From: Clostridium sp. AWRP
GTDB lineage: Bacteria > Bacillota > Clostridia > Clostridiales > Clostridiaceae
NCBI RefSeq assembly: GCF_004006395.2
Contig: NZ_CP029758.2
Span: 4,340,001 to 4,404,000, forward strand
Length of the DNA: 64,000 nucleotides
Direction of reading: 5' to 3'
A program made the position numbers and the translations under genes. Under the pieces are notes generated by a model. That model saw nothing but the letters and a program-made list of their open reading frames with translations. It did not search any database and had not been told where the DNA came from. This document shows positions 1-10,129 of this stretch, piece by piece. Positions within the stretch are counted from its first letter, which is position 1, and each line of letters starts with the position of its first letter.

Positions 1-50
1 GCCATTATTCCTATATTACGGAACTTCTCTAGCGGATATTCTCTTTCCAC
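1..50 (-). CDS. fusA: Elongation factor G, N-terminal fragment (cut by window edge)
   Basis: The first 16 codons on the minus strand start at a GTG (48-50) and read MEREYPLEKFRNIGIMA, the usual EF-G N-terminus just before the first GTPase motif. A strong GAGGAGG ribosome site lies just upstream (about 60-66). EF-G is the translocase GTPase of the ribosome. It follows rpsG, as expected for the str operon order rpsL-rpsG-fusA. The rest lies outside the window. Confidence 0.9.
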   Translation of the reverse strand, partial: MEREYPLEKFRNIGIM

Positions 51-128
51 TTAAATTTCCTCCTCGCAAGTGTAAATTTAGGATTTGACAAAACTGCTTT
101 AGTAAAAATACCAAAACAGTTTTTAATA

Positions 129-599
129 TTAATATCTATAATGTGCAAAAGCCTTATTAGCTTCAGCCATTTTATGAGTATCTTCTCTCTTCTTAACAGC
201 TGCACCTGTATTATTTGCTGCATCCATTAATTCTGAAGCAAGTCTTTCTCTCATATATTTTTCATTTCTTTTTCTTGATGCAATAAGAAGCCATCTTATT
301 CCTAAAGTCTGTCTTCTCTCTGGTCTAACTTCTATTGGAACCTGGTATGTTGCACCACCAATTCTTCTTGCTTTTACTTCTAGTAAAGGCATTATATTGT
401 TCATTGCCTCTTCAAAAACTTCCATTGGCTCTTTATTTGTTTTTTCATGAATTATGTCAAAAGCTCCGTAGCATATTTTTTGAGCTACTCCCTTTTTACC
501 ATCTTCCATTATACTGTTTACTAATTTTGTAACTACCTTACTATTATATACTGGATCTGGTAATACATCTCTTTTTCCTATATGTCCTTTTCTTGCCAC
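129..599 (-). CDS. rpsG: 30S ribosomal protein S7
   Basis: A 156-residue protein beginning MARKGHIGKRDVLPDP, the standard length and start of bacterial S7. S7 nucleates folding of the 3' major domain of 16S rRNA and contacts tRNA in the E site. The basic central part (around residues 75-95, with GGATYQVPIEVRPERR) and the C-terminal HKMAEANKAFAHYRY are typical. It lies between rpsL (156 bp upstream) and fusA (79 bp downstream). The rpsL-rpsG gap holds a short inverted repeat (about 647-662) but no convincing terminator, so co-transcription is likely. Confidence 0.97.
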   Translation of the reverse strand: MARKGHIGKRDVLPDPVYNSKVVTKLVNSIMEDGKKGVAQKICYGAFDIIHEKTNKEPMEVFEEAMNNIMPLLEVKARRIGGATYQVPIEVRPERRQTLGIRWLLIASRKRNEKYMRERLASELMDAANNTGAAVKKREDTHKMAEANKAFAHYRY

Positions 600-755
600 T
601 TTTCTTCCCTCCTTAACAATTAAAATTTAAGTTCATCGGTACTCGGCTTTAAATAAAGCCGCAAAGTGCTTTGTACTCCTGCAAAATATGATAAAGTACT
701 GTAAATATATATAAACGCTGAAGACATAGCACTAATACTCAACTTAATTAATCAA

Positions 756-1133
756 TTACTTTTGTTTTGGCTTTTTTGCGCCATATTTTGATCTTGACTG
801 TAATCTGTCGGCAACTCCAGCTGAATCCAGTGCTCCTCTTACAATATGATATCTGACACCTGGAAGATCTTTAACTCTTCCTCCTCTTATTAGAACAACA
901 CTGTGCTCTTGTAAGTTATGTCCTATACCTGGAATATACGCACTTACTTCATATCCATTTGTCAACCTAACTCTGGCAATTTTTCTAAGTGCTGAGTTTG
1001 GCTTTTTAGGAGTAGTAGTTTTTACTACTGTACAAACTCCTCTTTTTTGTGGACATTCTTTTAGTGCTGGTGCTGTTGACTTTGTGCTCATTGTCTTTCT
1101 GCCTTTTCTTACTAATTGGCTTATTGTTGGCAT
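756..1133 (-). CDS. rpsL: 30S ribosomal protein S12
   Basis: A 125-residue S12 starting MPTISQLVRKGRK. S12 lies in the decoding centre and controls tRNA selection accuracy. The segment TTTPKKPNSALRK carries the wild-type lysine of the streptomycin-sensitive form, so no resistance substitution is visible there. The C-terminal SRSKYGAKKPKQK is typical. It follows the L7Ae-like gene by about 80 bp and precedes rpsG, the normal clostridial order after rpoC. Confidence 0.97.
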   Translation of the reverse strand: MPTISQLVRKGRKTMSTKSTAPALKECPQKRGVCTVVKTTTPKKPNSALRKIARVRLTNGYEVSAYIPGIGHNLQEHSVVLIRGGRVKDLPGVRYHIVRGALDSAGVADRLQSRSKYGAKKPKQK

Positions 1134-1213
1134 ATCTACACCTCCTCTTTTAATTAAAATACATTACAATTTATATTAATTATTCTTGAAAGCTTATTTA
1201 GTATACTGTTCAT

Positions 1214-1456
1214 TTAATCTTTTAATACAGCAGCTGTAGCAGCTCCTACATCTATACCACATAGTTTTCCCAATTCTTTCATAGTATCTATATAAATTAA
1301 CTCCGGGGAATTATCATCAATTAACACTTTTACTGACTGTATTAACTTATCGTCAGCATCCTTAGCTATATAAACAGTTTTTGCAGTGCTATTCTTTATT
1401 GCTTTAACTGTTTGCTTTAAACCGACAACCTTGTTTCCTTTTAGTCTGTTAACCAT
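1214..1456 (-). CDS. rplGB: L7Ae-family K-turn-binding ribosomal protein (YbxF/RplGB-like)
   Basis: An 80-residue protein, MVNRLKGNKVVGLKQTVKAI..., with the L7Ae/L30e/S12e fold signature: a 'VVGLKQTVKAI' start, a 'VYIAKDADD' turn and a C-terminal LCGIDVGAATAAVL helix. The Bacillus homologues YbxF and YlxQ bind kink-turn RNA. The position between rpoC and rpsL is the conserved site of ybxF in Firmicutes. A GGGAGGG ribosome site precedes the ATG. The cellular role is poorly defined; ribosome association is inferred from the family. Confidence 0.88.
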   Translation of the reverse strand: MVNRLKGNKVVGLKQTVKAIKNSTAKTVYIAKDADDKLIQSVKVLIDDNSPELIYIDTMKELGKLCGIDVGAATAAVLKD

Positions 1457-1569
1457 TATTCTATTCCCTCCCTCAATGCTATATAAATAAAGTACATAAT
1501 ACTTTATTCTTGAAAAAACATACAGATGTATTTTATCATTTTAACATTGCTATGTCAATAAATTATATG

Positions 1570-4500
1570 CTACACTTCTGCCTCATCACTTACCTGTTTT
1601 TCATCAGATTTATCTTCTGTATTAATCCTTACAGACCTATACCTGGTCATACCTGTTCCTGCTGGTATAAGTTTACCTATAATTACATTTTCTTTCAATC
1701 CTAACAATGGATCTACTTTACCCTTTATAGCTGCATCTGTAAGAACTCTTGTAGTTTCCTGGAACGACGCTGCAGAAAGGAAGGATTCAGTTGCAAGTGC
1801 TGCTTTAGTTATACCAAGTAAAGCTACCCTGCCTTTAGCTGGTTCCCCACCATTAGCTTCTACTTTTTCATTAGCCTCTTCAAAATCAAACATATCAATC
1901 ATAGTTCCTGGAAGCAGTTCTGTATCTCCTGATTCCTCTATTTTAATCTTTCTTGTCATCTGCCTTATTACTACTTCCAGATGCTTATCATTTATATCAA
2001 CACCTTGAAGTCTGTAAACTTTTTGAACTTCAGACAAAAGATAATTTTTAGCTCCCTGAACACCTTTTATTCTTAAAATGTCATGTGGATTTACAGAACC
2101 TTCTGTTATTTCATCTCCAGCACTTATTGCATCTCCATTAGATACTTTAAGTCTTGAACCAAACGGTATGTCATAGCTTACTTCTTCTCCAGTATCCATA
2201 ACTATGGAAACACTTCTCTTCTTTTTTGTCTCTTCCATTTTTACAGTACCTGAAACCTCACTTACTATAGCAAGCCCTTTTGGTTTTCTAGCTTCAAATA
2301 ATTCTTCAACTCTAGGAAGACCTTGAGTTATATCAGATCCTGCAACTCCTCCAGTATGGAAAGTTCTCATAGTGAGCTGTGTACCTGGCTCTCCTATACT
2401 TTGAGCTGCTATTATACCTACAGCCTCTCCTATATCAATTTTCTTTGCAGTAGCCATGTTCATACCATAGCACTTTGCACATACTCCATGTTTTGACTTA
2501 CAAGTAAATACAGACCTAATCTTTACTTTTTTAATTCCAGAAGCCTCTATTTTCTCAGCTATTTTTGGATCCATATAGACATCTTTTGGTATTATTATTT
2601 CTCCAGTTTTAGGATCTTTAATATCTTCAGCAGAATACCTACCAGTAAGTCTTTCTGCCAAACTTTCTATAACTTCATTTCCTTCTTTTATTTCAGAAAC
2701 GTCATATCCTTCATGAGTTCCACAATCTTCTTGTCTTACTATAACATCCTGGCTTACATCTACAAGCCTTCTTGTAAGATAACCAGAGTCAGCGGTCTTT
2801 AATGCAGTATCTGCATTACCTTTTCTAGCTCCGTGAGTTGATATAAAATATTCTAGTACATCCAAACCTTCCCTGAAAGATGCTCTTATAGGAAGCTCTA
2901 TTATCTTTCCTGAAGGATTTGCCATAAGTCCTCTCATACCTGCAAGCTGCTTAATTTGACTTTTAGATCCTCTAGCTCCTGAATCCGCCATCATAAATAT
3001 TGGATTAAATTTATCTAGATTATCCATAAGTGCATCTGCAACATCTTCTGTAGTTTTAGTCCATTTCTCAATAACTCTTTGATATCTTTCTTCCTCTGAT
3101 ATAAATCCTCTTCTATACATTTTTTCTATTTTATCTACTGCTGCATCTGCTTCACCTAAGAGCCTTTTTTTAGCTTCTGGAACCACCATATCTGAAGTGG
3201 AAACTGTTATACCACTTATAGTAGAATAATGATATCCTCTAGCTTTTATTTTATCAAGCATTATGGAAGTTTTAGTAGCACCATGCTTCATATAGCATTT
3301 ATTTATTATCTTACCTAAGTTTTTCTTAGCTACAAGAAAATCAATCTCAAGTTTAAACTCATTCCCAGGTTTACTTCTATCTACAAATCCCAAATCTTGA
3401 GGTATAGATTCATTAAATATTATTTTACCTGGGGTAGCATCAATTATACCACTTATAGTTTTTCCGTCCTTAACCTTAGTAAGTCTAACCTTTATCTTGG
3501 CATTAATATCAACCTGCTTTAACTGATATGCCATTATTACTTCATCCGGTGAAGAAAAAATTCTACCTTCTCCTTTAGCTCCATCTTTTTCTATAGTTAA
3601 ATAGTATGAACCAAGTACCATATCCTGTGTAGGCACAACTACCGGCTTTCCATCTGAAGGTTTTAGTATATTATGTGCAGCAAGCATTAAAAATCTAGCC
3701 TCTGATTGAGCTTCAACAGATAAAGGAACATGTACCGCCATTTGGTCTCCATCAAAGTCTGCATTATATGCAGTACATGCTAATGGATGAAGTTTTATAG
3801 CTCTACCCTCTACAAGTACAGGTTGAAATGCCTGAATTCCTAATCTATGGAGAGTCGGAGCACGATTTAAAATTACTGGATGGTCTGATATTACTTCTTC
3901 TAATACATCCCATACTTGAGTCTGTACTCTTTCTACCATTCTCTTTGCACTTTTAATATTATGTGCTAAACCACTTTCTACTAACTTTTTCATAACAAAT
4001 GGCTTAAATAATTCAAGTGCCATTTCTTTAGGTAGACCACATTGATACATTCTAAGTTCAGGTCCAACTACTATAACAGAACGTCCAGAGTAATCTACAC
4101 GTTTGCCCAGCAAATTTTGTCTGAACCTACCTTGTTTACCCTTTAGCATATCAGATAATGATTTTAAAGGTCTATTTCCAGGTCCTGTTACTGCTCTTCC
4201 ACGCCTACCATTATCTATAAGGGCATCTACAGCTTCCTGAAGCATTCTCTTTTCATTTCTAACTATTATATCTGGCGCACCCAAATCTAGTAATTTTTTA
4301 AGCCTATTATTTCTATTTATTACTCTTCTATAAAGATCATTTAAATCTGATGTAGCAAATCTTCCTCCATCTAATTGAACCATAGGTCTCAAATCAGGTG
4401 GGATTACAGGTATTACATCTATAATCATCCAATCAGGCTTATTACCAGATTTTCTAAAAGATTCAACTACTTCCAATCTTCTAATTATCCTTACCTTTTT

Positions 4501-5106
4501 TTGCCCTGTACTGCTTTTCAAATCTTCTTTTAAAGTCACAGATAACTGGTCTAAATCTATTTCTTCTAATAGTTTCTTAACAGATTCAGCCCCCATACCT
4601 GCTACAAAATTTTGCTCACCATATTTGTCTACAGCTTCCCTATATTCTTTTTCAGTTAAAAGTTGCTTTTTTAACAGTTGAGTTTCTTTTGGATCTAAAA
4701 CAACATAAGATGCAAAATACAGTACTTTTTCAAGAGCTCTAGGTGACATATCCAAAATTAGTCCCATACGAGATGGTATTCCTTTAAAGTACCATATATG
4801 GGATACAGGAGCTGCAAGCTCAATATGTCCCATTCTCTCTCTTCTAACCTTTGCCTTAGTTACTTCAACACCACACCTATCGCAAACTATACCTTTGTAT
4901 CTTATTCTCTTATACTTACCACAGTGACATTCCCAATCTTTAGTTGGTCCAAAAATTCTTTCACAGAATAGTCCATCTCTTTCAGGTTTTAAAGTTCTAT
5001 AATTTATTGTTTCTGGTTTTTTCACTTCACCTCTTGACCATTCTCTTATTTTTTCTGGTGAAGCTAAACCTATTTGAAGTGCATCAAAATTATTTAATTC
5101 AAACAA
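1570..5106 (-). CDS. rpoC: DNA-directed RNA polymerase subunit beta'
   Basis: A 1178-residue beta' subunit that holds the catalytic magnesium. The N-terminal zinc ribbon uses C60, C62, C75 and C78. The active-site motif NADFDGD lies at 448-454. A second zinc site includes cysteines around 869, 876 and 879, followed by the trigger-loop region QLTMRTFHTGG near 910-920. The start is a TTG (5104-5106) with GGGAGG eight bases upstream, giving MFELNNFDALQIGLAS. It lies 17 bp after rpoB and is clearly co-transcribed with it. Confidence 0.98.
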   Translation of the reverse strand: MFELNNFDALQIGLASPEKIREWSRGEVKKPETINYRTLKPERDGLFCERIFGPTKDWECHCGKYKRIRYKGIVCDRCGVEVTKAKVRRERMGHIELAAPVSHIWYFKGIPSRMGLILDMSPRALEKVLYFASYVVLDPKETQLLKKQLLTEKEYREAVDKYGEQNFVAGMGAESVKKLLEEIDLDQLSVTLKEDLKSSTGQKKVRIIRRLEVVESFRKSGNKPDWMIIDVIPVIPPDLRPMVQLDGGRFATSDLNDLYRRVINRNNRLKKLLDLGAPDIIVRNEKRMLQEAVDALIDNGRRGRAVTGPGNRPLKSLSDMLKGKQGRFRQNLLGKRVDYSGRSVIVVGPELRMYQCGLPKEMALELFKPFVMKKLVESGLAHNIKSAKRMVERVQTQVWDVLEEVISDHPVILNRAPTLHRLGIQAFQPVLVEGRAIKLHPLACTAYNADFDGDQMAVHVPLSVEAQSEARFLMLAAHNILKPSDGKPVVVPTQDMVLGSYYLTIEKDGAKGEGRIFSSPDEVIMAYQLKQVDINAKIKVRLTKVKDGKTISGIIDATPGKIIFNESIPQDLGFVDRSKPGNEFKLEIDFLVAKKNLGKIINKCYMKHGATKTSIMLDKIKARGYHYSTISGITVSTSDMVVPEAKKRLLGEADAAVDKIEKMYRRGFISEEERYQRVIEKWTKTTEDVADALMDNLDKFNPIFMMADSGARGSKSQIKQLAGMRGLMANPSGKIIELPIRASFREGLDVLEYFISTHGARKGNADTALKTADSGYLTRRLVDVSQDVIVRQEDCGTHEGYDVSEIKEGNEVIESLAERLTGRYSAEDIKDPKTGEIIIPKDVYMDPKIAEKIEASGIKKVKIRSVFTCKSKHGVCAKCYGMNMATAKKIDIGEAVGIIAAQSIGEPGTQLTMRTFHTGGVAGSDITQGLPRVEELFEARKPKGLAIVSEVSGTVKMEETKKKRSVSIVMDTGEEVSYDIPFGSRLKVSNGDAISAGDEITEGSVNPHDILRIKGVQGAKNYLLSEVQKVYRLQGVDINDKHLEVVIRQMTRKIKIEESGDTELLPGTMIDMFDFEEANEKVEANGGEPAKGRVALLGITKAALATESFLSAASFQETTRVLTDAAIKGKVDPLLGLKENVIIGKLIPAGTGMTRYRSVRINTEDKSDEKQVSDEAEV

Positions 5107-5123
5107 GGGTACATCCTCCCTTC

Positions 5124-8100
5124 CTAATGTTCATCATTAAAATCATCTATTTCTAAATCACTCTGCAAATCATCTAAAGTAAGATCTTCATAATCTAAAT
5201 CAAGATCTTCGTCGCTGTCATTTTCAGTATTGCCATTTTGTTCTTGTTCACTATTATAGTCATTATTTTGTTCTTGAGGTACATCAGCAGAATCTTCTTT
5301 TCCTTCAATATTTACATCTAGTTTTTCCATATCTTCGTCCACAGATTCTTTAAGCTTAATTTCCTCTTTGTTATCATTTAATACTTTTACATCCAAGCAT
5401 AAAGCTTGAAGTTCCTTTATCAGAACCTTAAATGATTCTGGTATGCCAGGTTCTGGTATATTTTCACCTTTTACAATAGCTTCATAAGTTTTGACTCTTC
5501 CAACTACATCGTCTGACTTAACTGTCAATATTTCCTGAAGTGTATGAGCCGCACCATATGCCTCTAATGCCCAAACTTCCATTTCACCGAATCTTTGGCC
5601 ACCAAATTGAGCTTTACCACCCAATGGCTGTTGAGTTACTAAGGAATATGGTCCCGTAGATCTTGCATGGATCTTATCATCGACCAGATGTGCCAATTTT
5701 AAGATATACATATATCCTACAGTTACAGGCCTATTGAATTCTTCTCCTGTTCTACCATCATATAGTATTGTTTTTCCGTCTTCTCTATATCCTGCTTTTT
5801 TCAAGCATTCCAATATATCTTCTTCTGTAGCTCCATCAAATACTGGAGTTGCTATATGCCATCCTAGTTCACTAGCAGCCCATCCTAAATGAACTTCTAA
5901 TACCTGACCTATATTCATACGTGAAGGTACACCAAGTGGATTTAAACATATCTGAAGAGGTCTTCCATCTGGTAAGAAAGGCATATCTTCTTCTGGTAGT
6001 ACTCTAGAGATAACACCTTTATTTCCGTGTCTTCCTGCCATTTTATCTCCTACAGATATCTTTCTCTTCTGAGCTATATAACATCTAACTAATTTGTTAA
6101 CCCCTGGTGAAAGCTCATCTCCATTTTCTCTTGTAAATACTTTTACGTCTACAATTATACCTGCTTCACCATGTGGTACTCTAAGGGACGTATCCCTAAC
6201 TTCTCTAGCCTTTTCGCCAAATATTGCTCTTAAAAGCCTTTCTTCTGCTGTAAGTTCAGTTTCTCCCTTAGGTGTTACTTTACCTACCAGTATATCTCCT
6301 GCCCTAACTTCTGCACCTATTCTTATAATTCCTCTTTCATCTATATCCTTTAATGCATCTTCTCCTACATTTGGTATATCTCTTGTAATTTCCTCTGGTC
6401 CTAATTTTGTATCTCTAGCCTCAGATTCGTATTCCTCTAGATGTATTGATGTAAATACATCCTTTTTTACTAACTCTTCAGATATAAGCATTGCGTCTTC
6501 ATAATTATATCCTTCCCAAGTTGTAAATCCCATTCTAATATTTTTTCCAAGTGCTATTTCTCCAAGATCTGTAGAAGGTCCATCTGCTAAAACTGTTCCC
6601 TTTTTAACTACTTCCCCTTTTTCAACTATAGGTCTTTGATTAATGCATGTGCACTGGTTAGATCTCTGGAACTTAAGAAGTCTATAAATATCTGTACCTC
6701 CATCTGAGTCTCTTTTAACCCTTATTTCGTTAGCACATACATAAGAAACAACACCTGCATTTCTAGCCTTAGGAAGTACTCCTGAATCTACTGCAGCCTT
6801 GTATTCAATACCTGTTCCTACAATAGGTGCCTGTGGTTTCAAAAGTGGAACTGCCTGTCTTTGCATATTTGATCCCATAAGTGCACGGCTGGCATCATCA
6901 TTTTCAAGGAATGGTATCATAGCTGTAGCTACAGAAACTAATTGCCTTGAAGACACATCCATATAATCAACATCTTGGCCAGGTACTACAATAACATCTT
7001 CTTTATCTCTAACCGTAATTTTATTATCTATAAAATTACCATTTTCATCAAGAGGTTCGTTAGCCCTACCTATTAAATATTCATCTTCTTCGTCTGCTGT
7101 CATATATACAATTTCATTTGTAACTCTCTTATTTTCCTTATCTACTTTTCTATATGGTGTTTCTATAAAGCCATATTGGTTAACTCTTGCATATGTAGCC
7201 AATGAGTTAATAAGCCCTATATTAGGTCCTTCTGGTGTCTCTATTGGACACATTCTTCCATAATGTGAGTGATGAACATCCCTGACTTCAAATCCAGCTC
7301 TTTCTCTAGAAAGTCCACCTGGTCCTAAAGCAGATAGTCTTCTCTTATGAGTAAGTTCTGACAATGGATTAGTTTGATCCATAAACTGGGATAACTGTGA
7401 ACTTCCAAAAAACTCTTTTATAGACGCAGCTACAGGTCTTATATTTATAAGAGCTTGAGGCGTTATAACTTCCTGATCCTGTATGGTCATTCTTTCCTTA
7501 ACCACTCTCTCCATTCTTGAGAGACCTATTCTAAATTGGTTTTGCAATAATTCACCAACAGATCTAAGTCTTCTATTCCCAAGATGGTCTATGTCATCAG
7601 TATGACCTACTCCATATGCTAATCCCAATTCATAACTAATGGTGGCATACATATCATCCCTAACTATATGTTTTGGTATTAATTCATGGATATTCTTTCT
7701 TATTTGTTCCTTAATACCTTCCTCATCGCTATAGTTATCTAAAATTTTCTTTAAAGTTGGATAATGAACTCTTTCCTTTATATTTAAATCATCTATATCA
7801 AAGTCAACAAAACTACGTATATCTACAAAGTTATTACCTATAACTCTTAAAACTACATCTTCAATTTGAATATCTACTACGTTTATTCCACACTGCTGAA
7901 TTTCTACTGCCTTTTCTCTATCTATCTTTTCACCTTTTTGGATAAGAATTTCTCCTGTATCTGGATTAACTACATCCTGTGCTGCTATCTGATTAGCAAT
8001 TCTTAGGTGTAATGATAGCTTCTTATTAAATTTATATCTTCCAACTCTTGAAAGATCATATCTCTTCGCATCAAAAAACAAAGATTCAATTAGTGACTGG

Positions 8101-8852
8101 GCACTATCCACTGTAGGAGGTTCTCCCGGTCGTAACCTTTTATATATTTCAAGCAAAGCCTCTTCATGAGTCTTTGTATTATCTTTTTCAATTGTGGCTT
8201 TTAGCCTTTCATCCTCTCCAAAGAAATTAGTAATCTCTGCGTCTGTACCATAACCCATGGCTCTAATAAGAATAGTTATGGGTAACTTTCTAGTTTTATC
8301 TATTCTAACGTATATTACATTGTTAGAGTCAGTTTCATATTCTAGCCAAGCTCCTCTATTAGGTATTACAGTTGAAGAAAAAAGATTTTTTCCTGTTTTA
8401 TCAACTGAAAGATCATAATATACACCTGGTGATCTTACAAGTTGACTAACTATAACTCTCTCTGCACCATTAATTATAAAGGTTCCTTGCTCCGTCATAA
8501 GAGGGAAATCTCCCATAAAAACTTCTTGCTCCTTAACTTCACCAGTTTCTTTGTTAATTAACCTTACCTTTACTTTTAAAGGTGCTGCGTAAGTTGCATC
8601 CCTTTCTTTACATTCTTCTACAGAATATTTGATATTATCCATATCTAACTTATATCCTACAAATTCCAAATTAAGGTTAGCAGTATAATCCTGAATAGGA
8701 TTAATATCATCGAATACCTCTTGTAATCCTTCTTTCAAAAACCAATTGTAGGAATCTAGCTGAACCTCAATTAAATTAGGCATGTGGCCTATTTCTTTAA
8801 GTCTGGAAAAGCTCATTCTTGTTCTTTTACCAACCTGGACAGGATGTACCAT
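5124..8852 (-). CDS. rpoB: DNA-directed RNA polymerase subunit beta
   Basis: A 1242-residue beta subunit. The rifampicin-binding cluster at about 483-514 has D492, H502 and S507, the residues equivalent to E. coli D516, H526 and S531, so the protein looks rifampicin-sensitive. The C-terminal clamp and switch regions (GGKAQFGGQRFGEMEVWALEA) are intact. After the conserved end (about residue 1170) there is an extension of roughly 70 residues rich in Asp, Glu, Gln and Asn. Acidic beta tails occur in clostridia, but length and sequence vary. It is followed directly by rpoC. Confidence 0.98.
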   Translation of the reverse strand: MVHPVQVGKRTRMSFSRLKEIGHMPNLIEVQLDSYNWFLKEGLQEVFDDINPIQDYTANLNLEFVGYKLDMDNIKYSVEECKERDATYAAPLKVKVRLINKETGEVKEQEVFMGDFPLMTEQGTFIINGAERVIVSQLVRSPGVYYDLSVDKTGKNLFSSTVIPNRGAWLEYETDSNNVIYVRIDKTRKLPITILIRAMGYGTDAEITNFFGEDERLKATIEKDNTKTHEEALLEIYKRLRPGEPPTVDSAQSLIESLFFDAKRYDLSRVGRYKFNKKLSLHLRIANQIAAQDVVNPDTGEILIQKGEKIDREKAVEIQQCGINVVDIQIEDVVLRVIGNNFVDIRSFVDFDIDDLNIKERVHYPTLKKILDNYSDEEGIKEQIRKNIHELIPKHIVRDDMYATISYELGLAYGVGHTDDIDHLGNRRLRSVGELLQNQFRIGLSRMERVVKERMTIQDQEVITPQALINIRPVAASIKEFFGSSQLSQFMDQTNPLSELTHKRRLSALGPGGLSRERAGFEVRDVHHSHYGRMCPIETPEGPNIGLINSLATYARVNQYGFIETPYRKVDKENKRVTNEIVYMTADEEDEYLIGRANEPLDENGNFIDNKITVRDKEDVIVVPGQDVDYMDVSSRQLVSVATAMIPFLENDDASRALMGSNMQRQAVPLLKPQAPIVGTGIEYKAAVDSGVLPKARNAGVVSYVCANEIRVKRDSDGGTDIYRLLKFQRSNQCTCINQRPIVEKGEVVKKGTVLADGPSTDLGEIALGKNIRMGFTTWEGYNYEDAMLISEELVKKDVFTSIHLEEYESEARDTKLGPEEITRDIPNVGEDALKDIDERGIIRIGAEVRAGDILVGKVTPKGETELTAEERLLRAIFGEKAREVRDTSLRVPHGEAGIIVDVKVFTRENGDELSPGVNKLVRCYIAQKRKISVGDKMAGRHGNKGVISRVLPEEDMPFLPDGRPLQICLNPLGVPSRMNIGQVLEVHLGWAASELGWHIATPVFDGATEEDILECLKKAGYREDGKTILYDGRTGEEFNRPVTVGYMYILKLAHLVDDKIHARSTGPYSLVTQQPLGGKAQFGGQRFGEMEVWALEAYGAAHTLQEILTVKSDDVVGRVKTYEAIVKGENIPEPGIPESFKVLIKELQALCLDVKVLNDNKEEIKLKESVDEDMEKLDVNIEGKEDSADVPQEQNNDYNSEQEQNGNTENDSDEDLDLDYEDLTLDDLQSDLEIDDFNDEH

Positions 8853-9111
8853 TGATTTTTCACCCCTTGCATAAACTAAAAATAGCCAAAAACATTCACA
8901 GTGTATGTATATATATGTACTATATGGATGTTTATGGATTTATTAATTGCCATTGTAATAGTATAACCTATTTTTTTATAATTAATTCAATTTGTGTTAA
9001 ATAATAAAGTATTTACGTTTTCTGCATAACTAATCAATGCAATTTATTATGTTATCATACTATCAAAAAATTGTCAACAATAAAATTTGTAAATTTATAA
9101 TAAAAAACTAT
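8853..9111 (-). other. Gene-free leader between rplL terminator and rpoB
   Basis: Together with the rplL terminator this makes a gap of about 310 bp. It is very AT-rich. A weak sigma-A-like pair can be drawn on the minus strand (TTGAAT at 8985-8990 and TATACT at 8960-8965, with a long 19-bp spacer), which would give rpoBC its own promoter. No ORF, riboswitch or clear attenuator is visible. Confidence 0.35.
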
Positions 9112-9144
9112 AAAAGGGGCACTTTAAATTAAAGTGCCCCTTTT
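9112..9144 (-). terminator. Rho-independent terminator after rplL
   Basis: A perfect 15-bp inverted repeat (AAAAGGGGCACTTTA and its complement) separated by 3 bases, followed on the minus strand by a T-rich run. It starts 21 bp after the rplL stop and separates rplJL from rpoBC, probably as a partial terminator that sets ribosomal protein against polymerase output. Confidence 0.85.
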
Positions 9145-9164
9145 ATAAGCCTTATATTAATTTA

Positions 9165-9536
9165 TTACTTTAATTCTATTTCAGCACCAATTTCTTCAAA
9201 TTTAGCTTTCATAGCTTCAGCATCTTCTTTGCTTACAGCTTCCTTTAAAGTCTTAGGAGCTCCATCTACTAAAGCTTTAGCGTCTTTTAATCCTAATCCT
9301 GTTGCTTCTCTAACTGCTTTTATAACTTTTATCTTTTCTCCACCTGCAGCTTTAAGTACTACGTCAAATTCAGTTTTTTCTTCTGCTCCAGCTGCAGCTC
9401 CTGCTCCTGCAGCTCCTGCTACTGCTACTGGTGCTGCTGCACTTACTCCAAATTCTTCTTCACATGCTTTTACTAATTCATTTAATTCTAAAACACTCAT
9501 CTCTTTTATTGCTTGAATGATTTCTTCTTTACTCAT
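9165..9536 (-). CDS. rplL: 50S ribosomal protein L7/L12
   Basis: A 123-residue stalk protein. It has an N-terminal dimerisation domain (MSKEEIIQAIKEM), an Ala/Gly-rich hinge at about residues 37-52, and a C-terminal factor-binding domain with KIKVIKAVREATGLGLKDAK. L7/L12 is multicopy on the ribosome and recruits EF-Tu, EF-G and IF2. It lies 36 bp downstream of rplJ with its own GGAGGTG site, allowing the higher expression needed for several copies per L10. Confidence 0.97.
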   Translation of the reverse strand: MSKEEIIQAIKEMSVLELNELVKACEEEFGVSAAAPVAVAGAAGAGAAAGAEEKTEFDVVLKAAGGEKIKVIKAVREATGLGLKDAKALVDGAPKTLKEAVSKEDAEAMKAKFEEIGAEIELK

Positions 9537-9571
9537 TAATGAACACCTCCAAAATTTCTCTCTTTAATTTA

Positions 9572-10075
9572 TTAAGCTTCTTCTGACTTTTGCTTTTCTT
9601 CAATTGCATTTAATGCATATACAAAATTTGATAATGGAGCTTTGAAGCTTCCAAGTAATTTTGCAATAAGTACTTCTTTCGGTGGTACTGTAGCAAGTTC
9701 TTTAACTTTATTTTCATCAAAGATTTCGCCTTGAACAATTCCTGCCCTCAGTTCTAAAACCTTATGATCTTTTGAAAAATCATTAAGAATTCTTGCTGGT
9801 GCAGTTGGATCTTCATATCCAAATGCCATAGATATTGGGCCTACAAAGTAATCTTCTAATTGGTCAAATCCCAATTCTTTAGCAGCTCTTAAAGCTAATG
9901 TATTTTTGTAAACTTTATATTCTACACCTGCATCTCTTAATTCTTTTCTAAGTTTAGTATCCTCTTCTACAGTTAGCCCTTGATATTTAGCTAATATAAC
10001 ACCCTGAGCCTTTTCCATTTTTCCCTTAATTTCTTGAACTCTAGCTTCTTTTACTTCTCTATAATTCTTTTTCAC
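9572..10075 (-). CDS. rplJ: 50S ribosomal protein L10
   Basis: A 167-residue L10 with a GTG start (10073-10075) behind AAGGAGGTGG. L10 anchors the L7/L12 dimers to 23S rRNA. The N-terminal rRNA-binding half (KAQGVILAKYQGLTVEEDTKLR) and the C-terminal helix that binds L12 (FVYALNAIEEKQKSEEA) are both present. It is preceded by an L10 leader RNA, so translation of rplJL is probably autoregulated by the L10-L12 complex. Confidence 0.97.
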   Translation of the reverse strand: MKKNYREVKEARVQEIKGKMEKAQGVILAKYQGLTVEEDTKLRKELRDAGVEYKVYKNTLALRAAKELGFDQLEDYFVGPISMAFGYEDPTAPARILNDFSKDHKVLELRAGIVQGEIFDENKVKELATVPPKEVLIAKLLGSFKAPLSNFVYALNAIEEKQKSEEA

Positions 10076-10129
10076 TGTGTATCCACCTCCTTGCAGTCTA
10101 AACTACAATACATAATAAACACATATAAA

